This document shows, one piece after another, positions 22,001 through 31,852 of a DNA stretch of 64,000 bases (within the stretch, counting starts at the first letter, position 1; the number at the start of each line of letters is the position of its first letter). The notes under the pieces are model-generated. The model worked only from the letters and a program-made list of their open reading frames with translations. It was not told the DNA's origin and did not search any database. The stretch covers positions 66,208,763 to 66,272,762 of the forward strand of contig JARDYH010000007.1 in NCBI GenBank assembly GCA_029215795.1. Direction: 5' to 3'. The translations under genes and the position numbers were made by a program. Origin of the DNA: Anniella stebbinsi (Eukaryota; Chordata; Lepidosauria; Squamata; Anniellidae).

Positions 22001-22768
22001 GAGGCACATGGAGCTGTTGCGAGGCAGCCGCCGCCTGAGGCAACCCATGAAAGTCCATGGCCTTTCCAAATGCCACCTTCTGGGAATGTCAGTGGACGAG
22101 GTCTGCAGTGAGGTAGGTCAGGGGTGGTTAGGGTGACCCTATGGAAAGGAGGACCGGGCTCCTGGATCTTTCACAGTTGCATTGAAAAGGGAGTTTCAGC
22201 CGGTGTCATATGTGCTCATGCAGCACCTGGTGAAATTCCCTCTTCATCACAACAAAGGCTGCAGGAACTATACTAGAGTAACCAGATATAAAAGAGGGCA
22301 GGGCTCCCGCAGCTTTAACTGTGGTGATGATTTGTGCTTATTGCTTGAAACATCAGGGTGTGCCTGGGCACACCCGGCACACCCTTTGCACACACCTATG
22401 GGACCATGATGGGATGGGGTCATCGTTTTCTGCTCTTGCTGTTTTCTCTTTTCCAGGTGGTCAAACTCGGCTTGAAAGAGGAAAACACCCAGCACTACAG
22501 AGAGAGGTTGCGGGAGCACAATTTGGACGGACGGGCTCTGGCCTACGGCAACAGAAGTGAGATCAAGGACGCCCTTGGCATGAGCCTTGGGGAATGGATG
22601 ACCTTCAGCATGTATTTCCTCGGATCGGTGTCCCCGCAGGGCTCCTGCCCCTCAACAGCATGCCCAGCGCCCATCTTTGCTGAGAAGAATCGGTTCGGCC
22701 TGCAGGAGAACATGCCGCGAGGAAACAGGTTGTCAATGAATATTTCCAAGGAAAATCTTCACAGATAA
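18950..22768 (+). CDS. NKPD1: NKPD1-like gene copy 1 (KAP-family P-loop protein with SAM-like C-terminus)
   Basis: Three phase-compatible exons are seen: 18950-19081, 20329-22112 and 22457-22768, about 741 residues. The start codon is in an upstream exon I could not find. Order: degenerate Walker A region (GFYAPWGHCKNFL, exon 1); the KAP motif FSAWEYAGSDQLWAGLI; two hydrophobic segments (residues about 117-143 and 159-180 of the large-exon frame) inserted in the NTPase domain, as KAP proteins have; a Walker B-like region VVLEITSLDHC; the SILVADPS sensor-like strand; the helical C-terminal KAP region; and a final SAM-like exon. Family knowledge: KAP NTPases are membrane-associated P-loop proteins (KIDINS220 is the best-known animal member) and NKPD1 is poorly characterised. 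The catalytic positions look eroded: GHCKN replaces GxGK[ST], and the usual DD of Walker B is TS. I assign NKPD1 by domain plan and by the 19q13 gene set; paralogue versus orthologue cannot be settled by eye. Confidence 0.8.
20020..20235 (-). repeat. tRNA-derived SINE, minus strand, in NKPD1-like intron
   Basis: Reverse complement of the 13298 element: ACAGCCCTGTGAGGTAGA, then GAACCCGGATCTCC (reverse B-box) and TAACCACTACACCAGACTGG (reverse head), preceded on the left by an ATTTATTTGTTAC-type tail. Confidence 0.85.
20329..22112 (+). CDS. NKPD1: NKPD1-like copy 1, large KAP-domain exon
   Basis: Acceptor CATCTCAG ends at 20328. G from the previous exon plus GC gives Gly, then YMRLLSWKKDQQ. The exon is open for 594 codons to donor GTAGGT at 22113 (phase 0). 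It carries FSAWEY (about 20509-20526), the two membrane segments (about 20682-20763 and 20808-20873), the Walker B-like strand (about 21033-21068) and the WVLLANQWPCRLSWILQC motif shared by all three copies (about 21699-21752). An acidic Glu/Gly-rich insert (EEEEGAGGGLQQE) is absent from copy 2. Confidence 0.88.
22129..22320. mobile_element. Half of a hAT-like palindromic MITE
   Basis: It starts with the terminal TAGGGTGACCCTATGGAAAG, the same end as the complete element at 54672, and continues through GAAATTCCCTCTTCATCAC. The matching right end is missing. It lies 16 bases past the copy 1 exon donor. Confidence 0.65.
22457..22768 (+). CDS. NKPD1: NKPD1-like copy 1, SAM-like terminal exon
   Basis: Acceptor TTTTCCAG ends at 22456; 103 residues to TAA at 22766-22768. 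The segment YRERLREHNLDGRALAYGNR then EIKDALGMSLGEWMTFSMYFL fits a SAM-like five-helix pattern (two Leu-rich helices, a DGRAL turn, and a basic/acidic final helix with the xMxLGxW motif), resembling the SAM-like region that follows the KAP domain in KIDINS220. The final 45 residues are low in structure. No equivalent exon was seen after copies 2 or 3. Confidence 0.75.
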   Translation: MVKLGLKEENTQHYRERLREHNLDGRALAYGNRSEIKDALGMSLGEWMTFSMYFLGSVSPQGSCPSTACPAPIFAEKNRFGLQENMPRGNRLSMNISKENLHR

Positions 22769-25700
22769 ACCATAAGCGCTGGAGAGATAAGTTGGGATGT
22801 TAAGAACCTGAAGCAAGAAGTGGATTTACGGCCTTAATGTGTATTTTTTGTCCCAGTGGTGGGTTTGGCCCAGTACTGGAGATGGATGCAGTGAGGTCTC
22901 AACCCCTCAAAATAATGGATGATCAACTCTGGTTCTCTTGCAAAGACACCTGGAAAATGCCTCTAAGCCTACAAACCCTGGATCATTTGTGTAATTTATT
23001 TGCATATACTTTGCGTAAAATACTATCCATTTAATCCGGGGGTGCAGAACTTTTTGGAGAAGCTCCCAGGGACCGCATTCTGGTGACAGAGGGGCCAAAG
23101 GTAAAAGGGGCGGGTTCCCAAAAATAAATAAATGCCCAAAACACAGACTTATTTTAATTTAAAGCTCTTCCTGCCAGTAACTCAGCCTTAGGAGAGCCGA
23201 TTCCACCTTTTGGAACGGGGGAGAGGAACTGCACAAAACCTGGGAAATCGCCAAAGGGTGAAGGTGGTTCGGGGAAAGAGGGTGGAGCCAGGACAAAAGG
23301 GGTGGGGCCTTCTGGGAAAACTCGGCTGGATTTGATCCCCCAGAAATATTTGGTTCCCCCATCCGGTGGGGATTCAAGGATCCATTAGTCTCCAGCAAAG
23401 CTGGAACCACAGAAAGAACAGAAAAGAAAGGAAAAAGGTAAGGAGAGATAAAAACAACAAGGAGAGAAAATAGAGAAGAGGGAGTGGATCTCCCTCCGAG
23501 AAACAGCTGGATCTTATCTTTTCAGGAATGGGGGATCAACCACTGTTGGTTTAATTCCTTCATCCAAGCAGTACTACAGATTGACCTAGCTGCGACCTAA
23601 GACCATCACAACACCTGGAAGGGCCTGATTTGAATGTCTGCAAGCCCTCCCATGTTGCATCTTGAGACTGTGACAAAATGCTGACTCCAGGGCTTCAACA
23701 TCAGCCAGATGTTCTCCCTTGCCCCGTCTTTGCCAGCTAGCCTGATATGATGAACAGCACCTGAGAGCCAGCCAGATTGAATAGACAGTGGGGACACTTG
23801 CAGCCTGGGTGTAATAACTGGAGCCGGCTGTATTCCCACCTGCCCAAGAGCAGTAAAACTGCAGTGAAACTCACAGGGAACAGCTGTAAAATTTACAAGG
23901 CTTTCAGAACAACCGTTTCAGCCTTGAGACACACCAGTATTATTTGGAGACCTTGTCATCCGGTGTCATAGCTCAGAGTTTTATTGTCCGGGTGAGGAGG
24001 GGCAGATTTGCAACCGCTCAACGGTTGTGTAAAGTTATGGACCTAGCTTGAAGATTTTCAGTGAGGAACGACATTAACTAAATTACAAATATAACTATCC
24101 TCACCACAACTGTACAAATAATAACTCTAACCCTAAATCACCATTTATTATAAATACAATGTCACTGAGCTTCTCCGCACGAGCGATTTATTGCATGCTC
24201 ATGATTGGCCACTTAAAGAAGTTTGAGGGTTCATTACATTACATTGTCTATCTCTAGCATGTCTCTCACATCTTCCCCTGGACATCTCGCTAAAAAACAA
24301 ACAAACCCAGAGAGAATCCGGTACCTAAAATAATTGCAGGCCACATATGCCCCTAGCCTTAAGTGTGGTCACTGCTACTCTGCACTATTGCCAATTGTTT
24401 TGCTGCTGCCACTGAAAATTGGTGATGTGCAGTGGCAGCAGGGTTGTGGCCCCAGGGGATTCTGGGGGTTGAAATTCGCCCCTGAAGCCCCCCCCATCTA
24501 TGTGAAACCACAGGAGATGTCGGGAGAGATGGGTTGAGGTTCCATGAGCGTACGAATGTCACTCAGCTCTATCTCTCCTTTTCATCAATTGCAGGATTCA
24601 GTGGCTATTCCGAACCTGAGCTTGGCCTTGGTAATGGGCTGGATGAGGGCCAGTAAGATGGAGGTTCTGTTAGTAGGTGGCTTTTCTGCCTGACGCAGTG
24701 ATGTTCAACCTTCTATAAATGGGGTTGCATTCCCCCAGAAGGAGTAGGCCCGTGGTCTGGGAGTGTGCTCATTGATCCAGCTCTGTTGCTTGAGGACAAA
24801 GGGGGCATCAGTTTCACTGCCTATACGGCTCTCTGCTAGACTAAAATCAGCATCAATCATTTCAGTAAACAGCCTATATGCAACGAATTCCAGTGGCTTT
24901 CTTTTAAAATTCATATATGACCCAGGGGAAAAAAATCCCCAAAGATTTCTTCTCACCATCGTTAAGTTACTAAAAAAAAAAAAACCTTAAAAAAAAAAGA
25001 AGAAAAAAAAGCTCAAAATAAAACTTCAAATAAATCAAATAATTAGCAACGGCTTATTTTTCATTTCAAAATAATACAACGAAATGACTGTTTCAATGCA
25101 ACGTACTAGACTTATAGTACAAAACATGCAGAAACATACAAATTATGCAACATTTAATGTGGATTGCTTTTTCTCGGTCTAACTTGTTTCATTAATCCTT
25201 CAACGAAAAAGAGAGCTACTCCTTCTTGGGTAGGGCTTGAAAGTTAGGAAGGTAAATATTAATAAAAACATAGACTTAAACAAATCATGCTTCTTAAGGC
25301 GAACACACTGATAACTACTTATTTTATCCTTTAAAAACCCTGACACTTAGAAGAAGAAAGAAAATACCCTTGGGACTAACGGTGAGTAACTTCAGATGGC
25401 AGGAAATCATGACAAATTACTTTATATCTCAGAAGAGTCATGTTTAATGGAGATTATTCCATGACAAAAAAATGGCGGAAGGAGCAGGAGACATCCAGAA
25501 GGAAAACAGCGTCATTAAAACGACCCGCGAAGTTCGGTGAACGGCCAGTCCCGAGCACTCGTCTGAAGAAGCTTTTTCAGTCAGGTGGGGATACACAGGC
25601 TCCCCAAACGCACTCTGCATTGCAGAATTTACACAGAAGTAGACCTCCAACATTGTATTCTGTCACCTGCATAATGTCCCCAAATATCACCATTTTATGA

Positions 25701-25867
25701 CTTACCATTTTCTTCCTAGAAAAAATCCCCAAGGTGGGGCATAAATGATCCCCAGAATTTGCTGGTTTTGCCACTGGGATGTCTTTATGTCCCCCAAAAC
25801 AAAGCAATGTTTTGAGGATATAAAATATCCCCATTCCCCCCCCCCAAAGAAAACTGGTTTAAGGAAG

Positions 25868-26010
25868 CTAGGCTGACCATATTTTGGAAATCAAAAAGGA
25901 GGACAACATGGCCGCCCCAAGGGGGCATGCCCACCAACATGTCCAGCCCCCAAGGGGGCATGCCCACCAACATGTCCAGCCCCCAAGGGGACGTGCCCAC
26001 CCAAACATGG
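25868..26010. repeat. hAT-like end fragment containing a 33-bp tandem repeat
   Basis: Begins TAGGCTGACCATATTTTGG, a transposon end similar to the elements at 36835 and 54672. About 45 bases in, a unit of about 33 bp (CCCCCAAGGGGGCATGCCC then ACCAACATGTCCAG) is repeated nearly three times from about 25914; the first two units are almost identical. No right end or flanking duplication was found. Confidence 0.65.
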
Positions 26011-28305
26011 CCTTGGTCACATGTCTGATTTCATAGTACACAATTAAGACAAACCTGTTCTACATAATATCTTAACGTTAAAATCACTGAAATAAAGAAC
26101 AAATGAGACATTCAATGTATCTGAAATTAACTTCATACACTCCTACTTTTTTAGCTTTTGCTGTACTTTGAAGCTATTGCTATACTCTGTGTGATACAGT
26201 CTCCCCTTCCCTCAAATATCTTTTCTGACTGCAAATCCTTCACTGGATGACCATAGTCTCACCTTTCCTAACATTTAACACTCTTTCTTTTCTCATTTAA
26301 CCTCTATGTAGTCCTTGTGGGGTTGTAGCAATATGCTTTCACAATTGATCACATGGAGTCCACTGAGTATCTGAAGCAGTCCTATGGTTTTGTGATACCA
26401 GTGTCATAGATTATGTTTGCATAGCTGTAGCTAGCAATACAGCATTTGTTTATTCATGCCCAACTCCTGTCAGACTCCAATCAGCTGATTAAATATATCT
26501 CAGAAGGCAATACAGATTTCCTTGTTGAATAAAAAGTGCTTTAAAAAAAAGTTTAGCTGCTCTCTTACTTTCCAGTTTCTCGGTGATCGTTTACTGTAGC
26601 AAAGTAAAATAATAGCATGCATATTTCATTGATATGGCCATTCTGTCTAAATTCAGAATTTAGCACAGGTAATTTTTGTAATCCCTAGAGCCCTCAATCA
26701 AGCCCATGATCTGCTTTTGTTTTAAAGCTGTGTCAATGCGCACAGCTTACTATGACTTCCTTGGGTATGCTTTTCATAGGTTTCCCCAGATGGTCTTAAG
26801 AAGGTCAACAGACATCAATGTTAATCCTTCCTACAAGTGAAAAGTTTTCTTGGTTAAACAATAGCTAATAGCAAATTCAGTTCATTACAGTTATCTAATT
26901 TTTCTTGTTGTCATTGCTGATAATACCTGTCAAAATAAGAAGTTGCTATTGCACAGAAAGAAAAGGAAACTTTTTTTTGCAGACACAAATACATATTTAA
27001 CCCTCTTTAGATAAATGTATAATATTGGTTGAACCATATGGAGAAATCATAAAGATGAAAAGCCTGTGCTATGTGGCATGCCCATCAAGGACCTATTCTT
27101 TCTTCATTATTAAATATTTATATTACCAATTTCCCCATCTCTCCAAGATATTTGAAGTGGGTTACACACAAAAATTAAATTCTTAAAATCCAATAATCAT
27201 CTAAAGCCATCCAAACAAACACAAGACCACCAAATCAACCCAAAAATAAAAATAAAAGCAGAACAATTCCAAATCCAGCACACACAAAAACCCCACCATT
27301 AAAAATAGCTATAACAATAACTAGAGCTCTATGGCCAAATAACGCTTACCTTTTCCTATAATCATCCCAGCCTCTCATATTAAGGAAACTTTGAACAGAG
27401 ACTGACCAAACTAACTTTAAGGGAAGGGTATGAAACCTCAGGCCCATGGGTCGAATCTGGCTGGCTGTTGTTCCCCAGATGGAAATTGCTCAAATGCACA
27501 AGGAACATAGATGTGCTGGGAATTAACATTGCAGTTGACAAAGGATATTTTGGTTTTTCAGAAGGCAACCAACCCATCACCCAAAAGACTCTTATGGTAT
27601 AATCCTACGCTTGTTTAGGCAGACTCGCTAGATGTTGTAGGACTTTTCCCCCCCAATTAAACATGCATAGAATTGTGCCCTTAAATTGCTACTTCAGTGT
27701 TTCATAGCAATGGACAAGAATAGTCAGCACCTTATGGAATCAGTGGGCAATTTAGTGTGGTGGTGTTGGGCTAGGATTAATAAGGAATAATAGGGCATTT
27801 AAGGAACCTCATCTTGTTTACATACAGTGTCTTTCCTTGCATAACTGCACAAAAATAGAAGACAATTCCTGCTCAAAACACAGGGGAGTGGGGAGGGAGT
27901 TAGAGATAAATGCCCTAGCGAGATAGAACTTGCACATGTCTGTCCCACTATAATACGGCTCTGCTGAAAAGAATTCTGCAGAACAGACACCAAGAAAACC
28001 TAATTTTACTGCCAGGGCTACCCAACATAATATGAGTAAAGTTACATTTGTCTTTCCCTGATATTCTACCTTTTGAAGAGACCTATAGAATATTTGGAGT
28101 TAAGGCCTCCAGATGGTTCAGATTCCAACTCCCGCAATCCCTGACCACTGCCTGTGCTGGCTGGGGCTGCTGGGAGCTGTAGTCCAACACCATCTCAAGG
28201 GCACCAGGAAATAAGTTGCACTGAACTCAGTGGAACTTGCTTTTAAGTTGATGATTTTTTAAAGGCCAGGCTGAAAGTCACATTCAAGAGGGGAAATTAC
28301 ATCTG

Positions 28306-28488
28306 TAGCGTCATCACACTGGAGGTTTAATGCACATCTGCCACAACTTTGATCCACTTTTTCAGCACTGGACTAGTATGATGTTGTCCCTGTCGTGCTG
28401 TTCTCTCGCCCTGAGCGAGTCCAACTCTGAAAAAGTGGATCAAAGTCGCGGCAGATGTGCATTAAACCTCCAGTGTGATGACGCTCTA
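28306..28488. mobile_element. Fold-back MITE with about 59-base arms
   Basis: The left arm AGCGTCATCACACTGGAGG through CCACTTTTTCAG (28307-28365) is matched by the reverse complement ending AACCTCCAGTGTGATGACGC (about 28427-28485), with about 4 mismatches. A loop of about 60 bases separates them. No target-site duplication could be defined. Confidence 0.75.
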
Positions 28489-29159
28489 AGTCTTTAAACG
28501 TGCTGTATATATAACCCTTTAAAAGTAGTCCATCTGACCTTTAAGGTAGCATGATAGAATTGTTTTCTGAAGAATCCTAGGTTTAAATGTTTGTGTTGCT
28601 GAGTGGTCTTGAATAAAATTACATTATGTTTCTACAGCTTTTAAAAACTTTATCATGCAGACCTACTGCAGCTTTTAAATACTTTATCATGCTGAAAAGA
28701 ATCACAGGATCAGCCAGCCATACCAAGGACAATTCATACAACCATTAATGATGAATTTAACCCAGTTTTAAACTGAAGTCCTCAAAGCAGCTTGTAAAGT
28801 TGACACAAGCAGTTGTTTTCTTCAGATTCTCCAACATATATCTAGATCTGAGCATAAAAATACCCTGGAGCTGTAACATCTGAATTTATTTATTTATTTA
28901 TTGGATTTTCTACCCTGCTCTTCTACCCACAAGAATTCCCAGACAGGCTGACAAATTAAAACATATATCTAATAAAAATTCATACAATGACAAACAAACA
29001 CAGAGGCTTATTGGTTATATTTGGGGTATTCAGCAATGCAATGCTGAGCAGCAAAAAAGAAAGGAAGAAAAATTATTCAAAAGTACAGTTTGGATCAAAG
29101 GAAAATATTCCTACCTGGGCTTCAAAAGACAAGCATCTAGGTGCGCCTTGCAATGCTTG

Positions 29160-29641
29160 GGGGGGGGGGATCATGCCATCACCCCAAAAATGCCTGGCTC
29201 CAGAAGTGGACCTGGCCTGGCCAGGCGCCGCCGCACCCCTGCGCCCAGCAGCCGCAGCCAGAAGTCTAAATTCTCCCAGCCTCTCCGGAGTGGTGATCTG
29301 GCTTCTGGTGGGTGGCAGCCATGGCAGCGAATCACCAGAAGGCCAGACGGGCTGCGAAAAGGCTGGGAAGGCCAGTTTGGGGCACTTCCGGGTTCGGCGG
29401 CTTCTGAGGCCTGGCGAAGCCAGCCCTGGGGTCCTAGAGGGCTGTCGCCATGGCGACGGCCCTCTAGCACAACTGATCTGGCTTCACTAAGCCTCAGAAG
29501 GCCAAACCCGGAAGTGCACAAAGCAGACCTTTCCTGGGGGCTAATTTGGGGCCCAATTAAAGGATTTCCCCCCCCCCCGAACTCGGATTTGCCCCCCTTT
29601 TCCCTGACATGTCCAGACAAAACCGGACAGATGGTCACCCT
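29160..29641. mobile_element. GC-rich transposon-like segment with hAT-type right end
   Basis: A GC-rich island within AT-rich DNA ends with GGACAGATGGTCACCCTA, the reverse complement of a TAGGGTGACC terminus as in the element at 54672. No left end was identified. Long open frames here, on both strands, are composition effects. Confidence 0.5.
29434..29467. repeat. 34-bp near-perfect palindrome
   Basis: CTAGAGGGCTGTCGCCA is followed immediately by TGGCGACGGCCCTCTAG; the halves are reverse complements with one mismatch and no loop. Confidence 0.85.
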
Positions 29642-31677
29642 AAAACTTAAGGATCCCGGGTATTAGTAGTTCGACACAAAATGAGATTTCATTGGGGAAT
29701 ATTGACCCCACTGCAGTCAGATTTCGTATGGAGTTAGACAACTGCCCTACAAGACCAAAAATATTAGTTCTTCATAATAATAAAGTTTTACCTTGATAGT
29801 TATGATGCTTTTCTGATATTCTGAGTTTAAATCAGGCTTTTCCTGACACCATTGACACATTTCTGGTTATGGAATGTTTTACCACTTTAGGGGGTAGTAA
29901 AATGTTCCCCGAACATATCTGTGCATATTTTTATGTGTGTTGGATGAGATTCAAACAGTTTCAAGGTGTAGCTTTTTCAATTTTCTTTTCCTTCCTCTTC
30001 GTTGAAAAGACAGAAAAGAAGGACTGTCTTGCAACTGCTTTCTCTGCCTTCCACAAAAAATAGGAAGTGAAGAAACAATTTTAAAGCCATTGCAACTTCA
30101 TAGGCCCACAATTAGAGCCTTTAACATGCAATAAAATCCTAACATTTTAATGGAAATATTTGAGCTTATCAAAAAAATTGGTTTAAATTTGTTTTAAAGC
30201 ACTGGAATAGTTCATTTTTGGTTTTGGGTTTTGCACCATTAAAGGCCAGATTTCTTTTGCATATGCTCAGACGCACTATCTTTCTTACTTCCTTTTTTTA
30301 GGTGCCCCTTCTTTCTCTGCCAAAATTGCATCTCAGAAAAAGGGAAGGATTAAGGTGTGGTAACCAACTGACTCTCTTCTCAAACCAGCAGATTATGATT
30401 ATTTCCCCTGCTTTAGAGAGAAGCAATCCAATGAATAAAATCTCATTTATGCCAGAGTATCAAGCCAAACTTCCTCAGGTAAGCAATTCCCTCTCTTTTA
30501 ACCTATTTCCTCCAATATATATTTTTTAAAACTAAATTTATTGTTATATTTCTATACTGCCCAATAGTTAGAGCTCTCTGGGAGGTTCACAACCTTTAAA
30601 ACCATAAGATGCAAGACAATAAAATACAATATAAATGTTTACAAGTTTAAAATGACAGTATAAAAATAATAAAAATAATAACCAAACAGTAGCTATCACC
30701 ATTCAAAGATTTAAAATACAATACCAGCTAGACTGACACTTTTGGTGGTCTGTAACTGTTACGGATGGCATCTCAATTTTATTTATTTATTATTTTGTAA
30801 AAAAAAAAAAAGAACCCCAAAAAACCCATCACCCATGTGTCAGGGGTTTGGGGGTGAAATTGACCCCCAAATCTTCTGACGTTGCCAACCTCATCTCTAA
30901 TAGCTCCAGTGAATTCCGCTCTTGGTTGGTCCAGCTGAGCCACTATTAAAAGCAGGCACAATCCTTCTCTGAATGCTATCCTGTCCTCCTCCTCTGGTCC
31001 TTCACCCTGCCCCAAAGAACAGGGATACATCTCCCGTGGACCTCTTAAATCGGAATCCCTTTCACTTTACACAATCGTAATCCTACTGAGCTATGATCTC
31101 CGGGCACAAGCAAATCCAACAAATCCTAGCAATGCCTCTAAATATGTATGGGAATTAATGCAGTCAAAGTATCTATTTGGACTTTTCCATTAACAGTGTC
31201 CCATTAGAACTGGTCTTTACAAACCTTGCCTAGTATGGGAGAGGGCCGGGAGGCTGACTTGAGCACACTCAACTTTGACCACTGGAAGTTCTGCTCAGGA
31301 GGGATGGGTTCCCGCCAGACCATAGCTGTGGTCTCTGGGGCTGAATTATAACACTCCCTGCAGGTTACCATCTGACTCCTCGCACCCATCCACCCTGGAT
31401 TGCCAACTCAAAGGCAAAAAGACTGTGGGGAGTTCCTTTTGCCTTTGGGTTAACAATGGGGCGGTGGGATCAGAGGGTCGGTAGCCATGGGACTTGCTGT
31501 CCATCTACTTTAGCAAATAGGGCCCAGCCCAGCCCCACCCTTTCTTCCAATTGCCTCCCCCATCAAACCGGCAACCAAGCAGGGGACGGTCTACTCACTT
31601 TAATCCTTTTCTTTGGCAGGTTTAAGTAGCTGTTGAACCCGGGATTTTAAATATTTTTTTAAAATTTCACCACAACG

Positions 31678-31852
31678 ATGAGTAAGGAAAGCAGCTCTAA
31701 AATCCCGACAAAAGAGTGGAAGGCAGAAAATAACCATGACATTTACTGCAAGGCCCTGGCTGGGACGCTGAAGGATGTTGACCTGCCTGTGACGGTGGGA
31801 CTGTATTCGCCATGGGGGCAGCAAAAAAGAAAATTCTTAGATAAAATTGAAT
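31678..31852 (+). CDS. NKPD1-like copy 2, exon 1
   Basis: ATG 31678; 58 codons plus one base; IYCKALAG, then VTVGLYSPWGQQKRKFLDKIE; donor GTAAGC at 31853. An alternative acceptor-like GGCAG sits at about 31726-31730 at the position homologous to copy 1's acceptor but lacks a pyrimidine tract, so I take 31678 as the start. Confidence 0.7.

Larger units (their letters stand above)
22769..31677. other. AT-rich gene-free interval between NKPD1-like copies 1 and 2
   Basis: About 8.9 kb with no exon I can support. It contains a hAT-like fragment with a 33-bp minisatellite (25868-26010), a fold-back element (28306-28488), a GC-rich element end with a long palindrome (29160-29641), A-rich tracts (24972-25010), dispersed repeat copies (28115-28210) and a LINE 3'-end fragment (about 30530-30730). 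Open frames in it are short and do not resemble known proteins. Confidence 0.6.

Noticed and set aside
20612..22076. Long minus-strand open frames opposite NKPD1-like copy 1
   Set aside because: Shadows of the GC-rich coding exon in other frames; the plus-strand frame has the KAP motifs and splice sites.
25868..29641. One large hAT element with ends at 25868 and 29641
   Set aside because: The bases flanking the two ends (AAGGAAGC and AAACTTAA) do not match, so they are not the two ends of one insertion.
29148..29666. 172- and 155-codon open frames on opposite strands
   Set aside because: Low-complexity, GC-rich transposon DNA; both strands are open at the same place, which points to composition.
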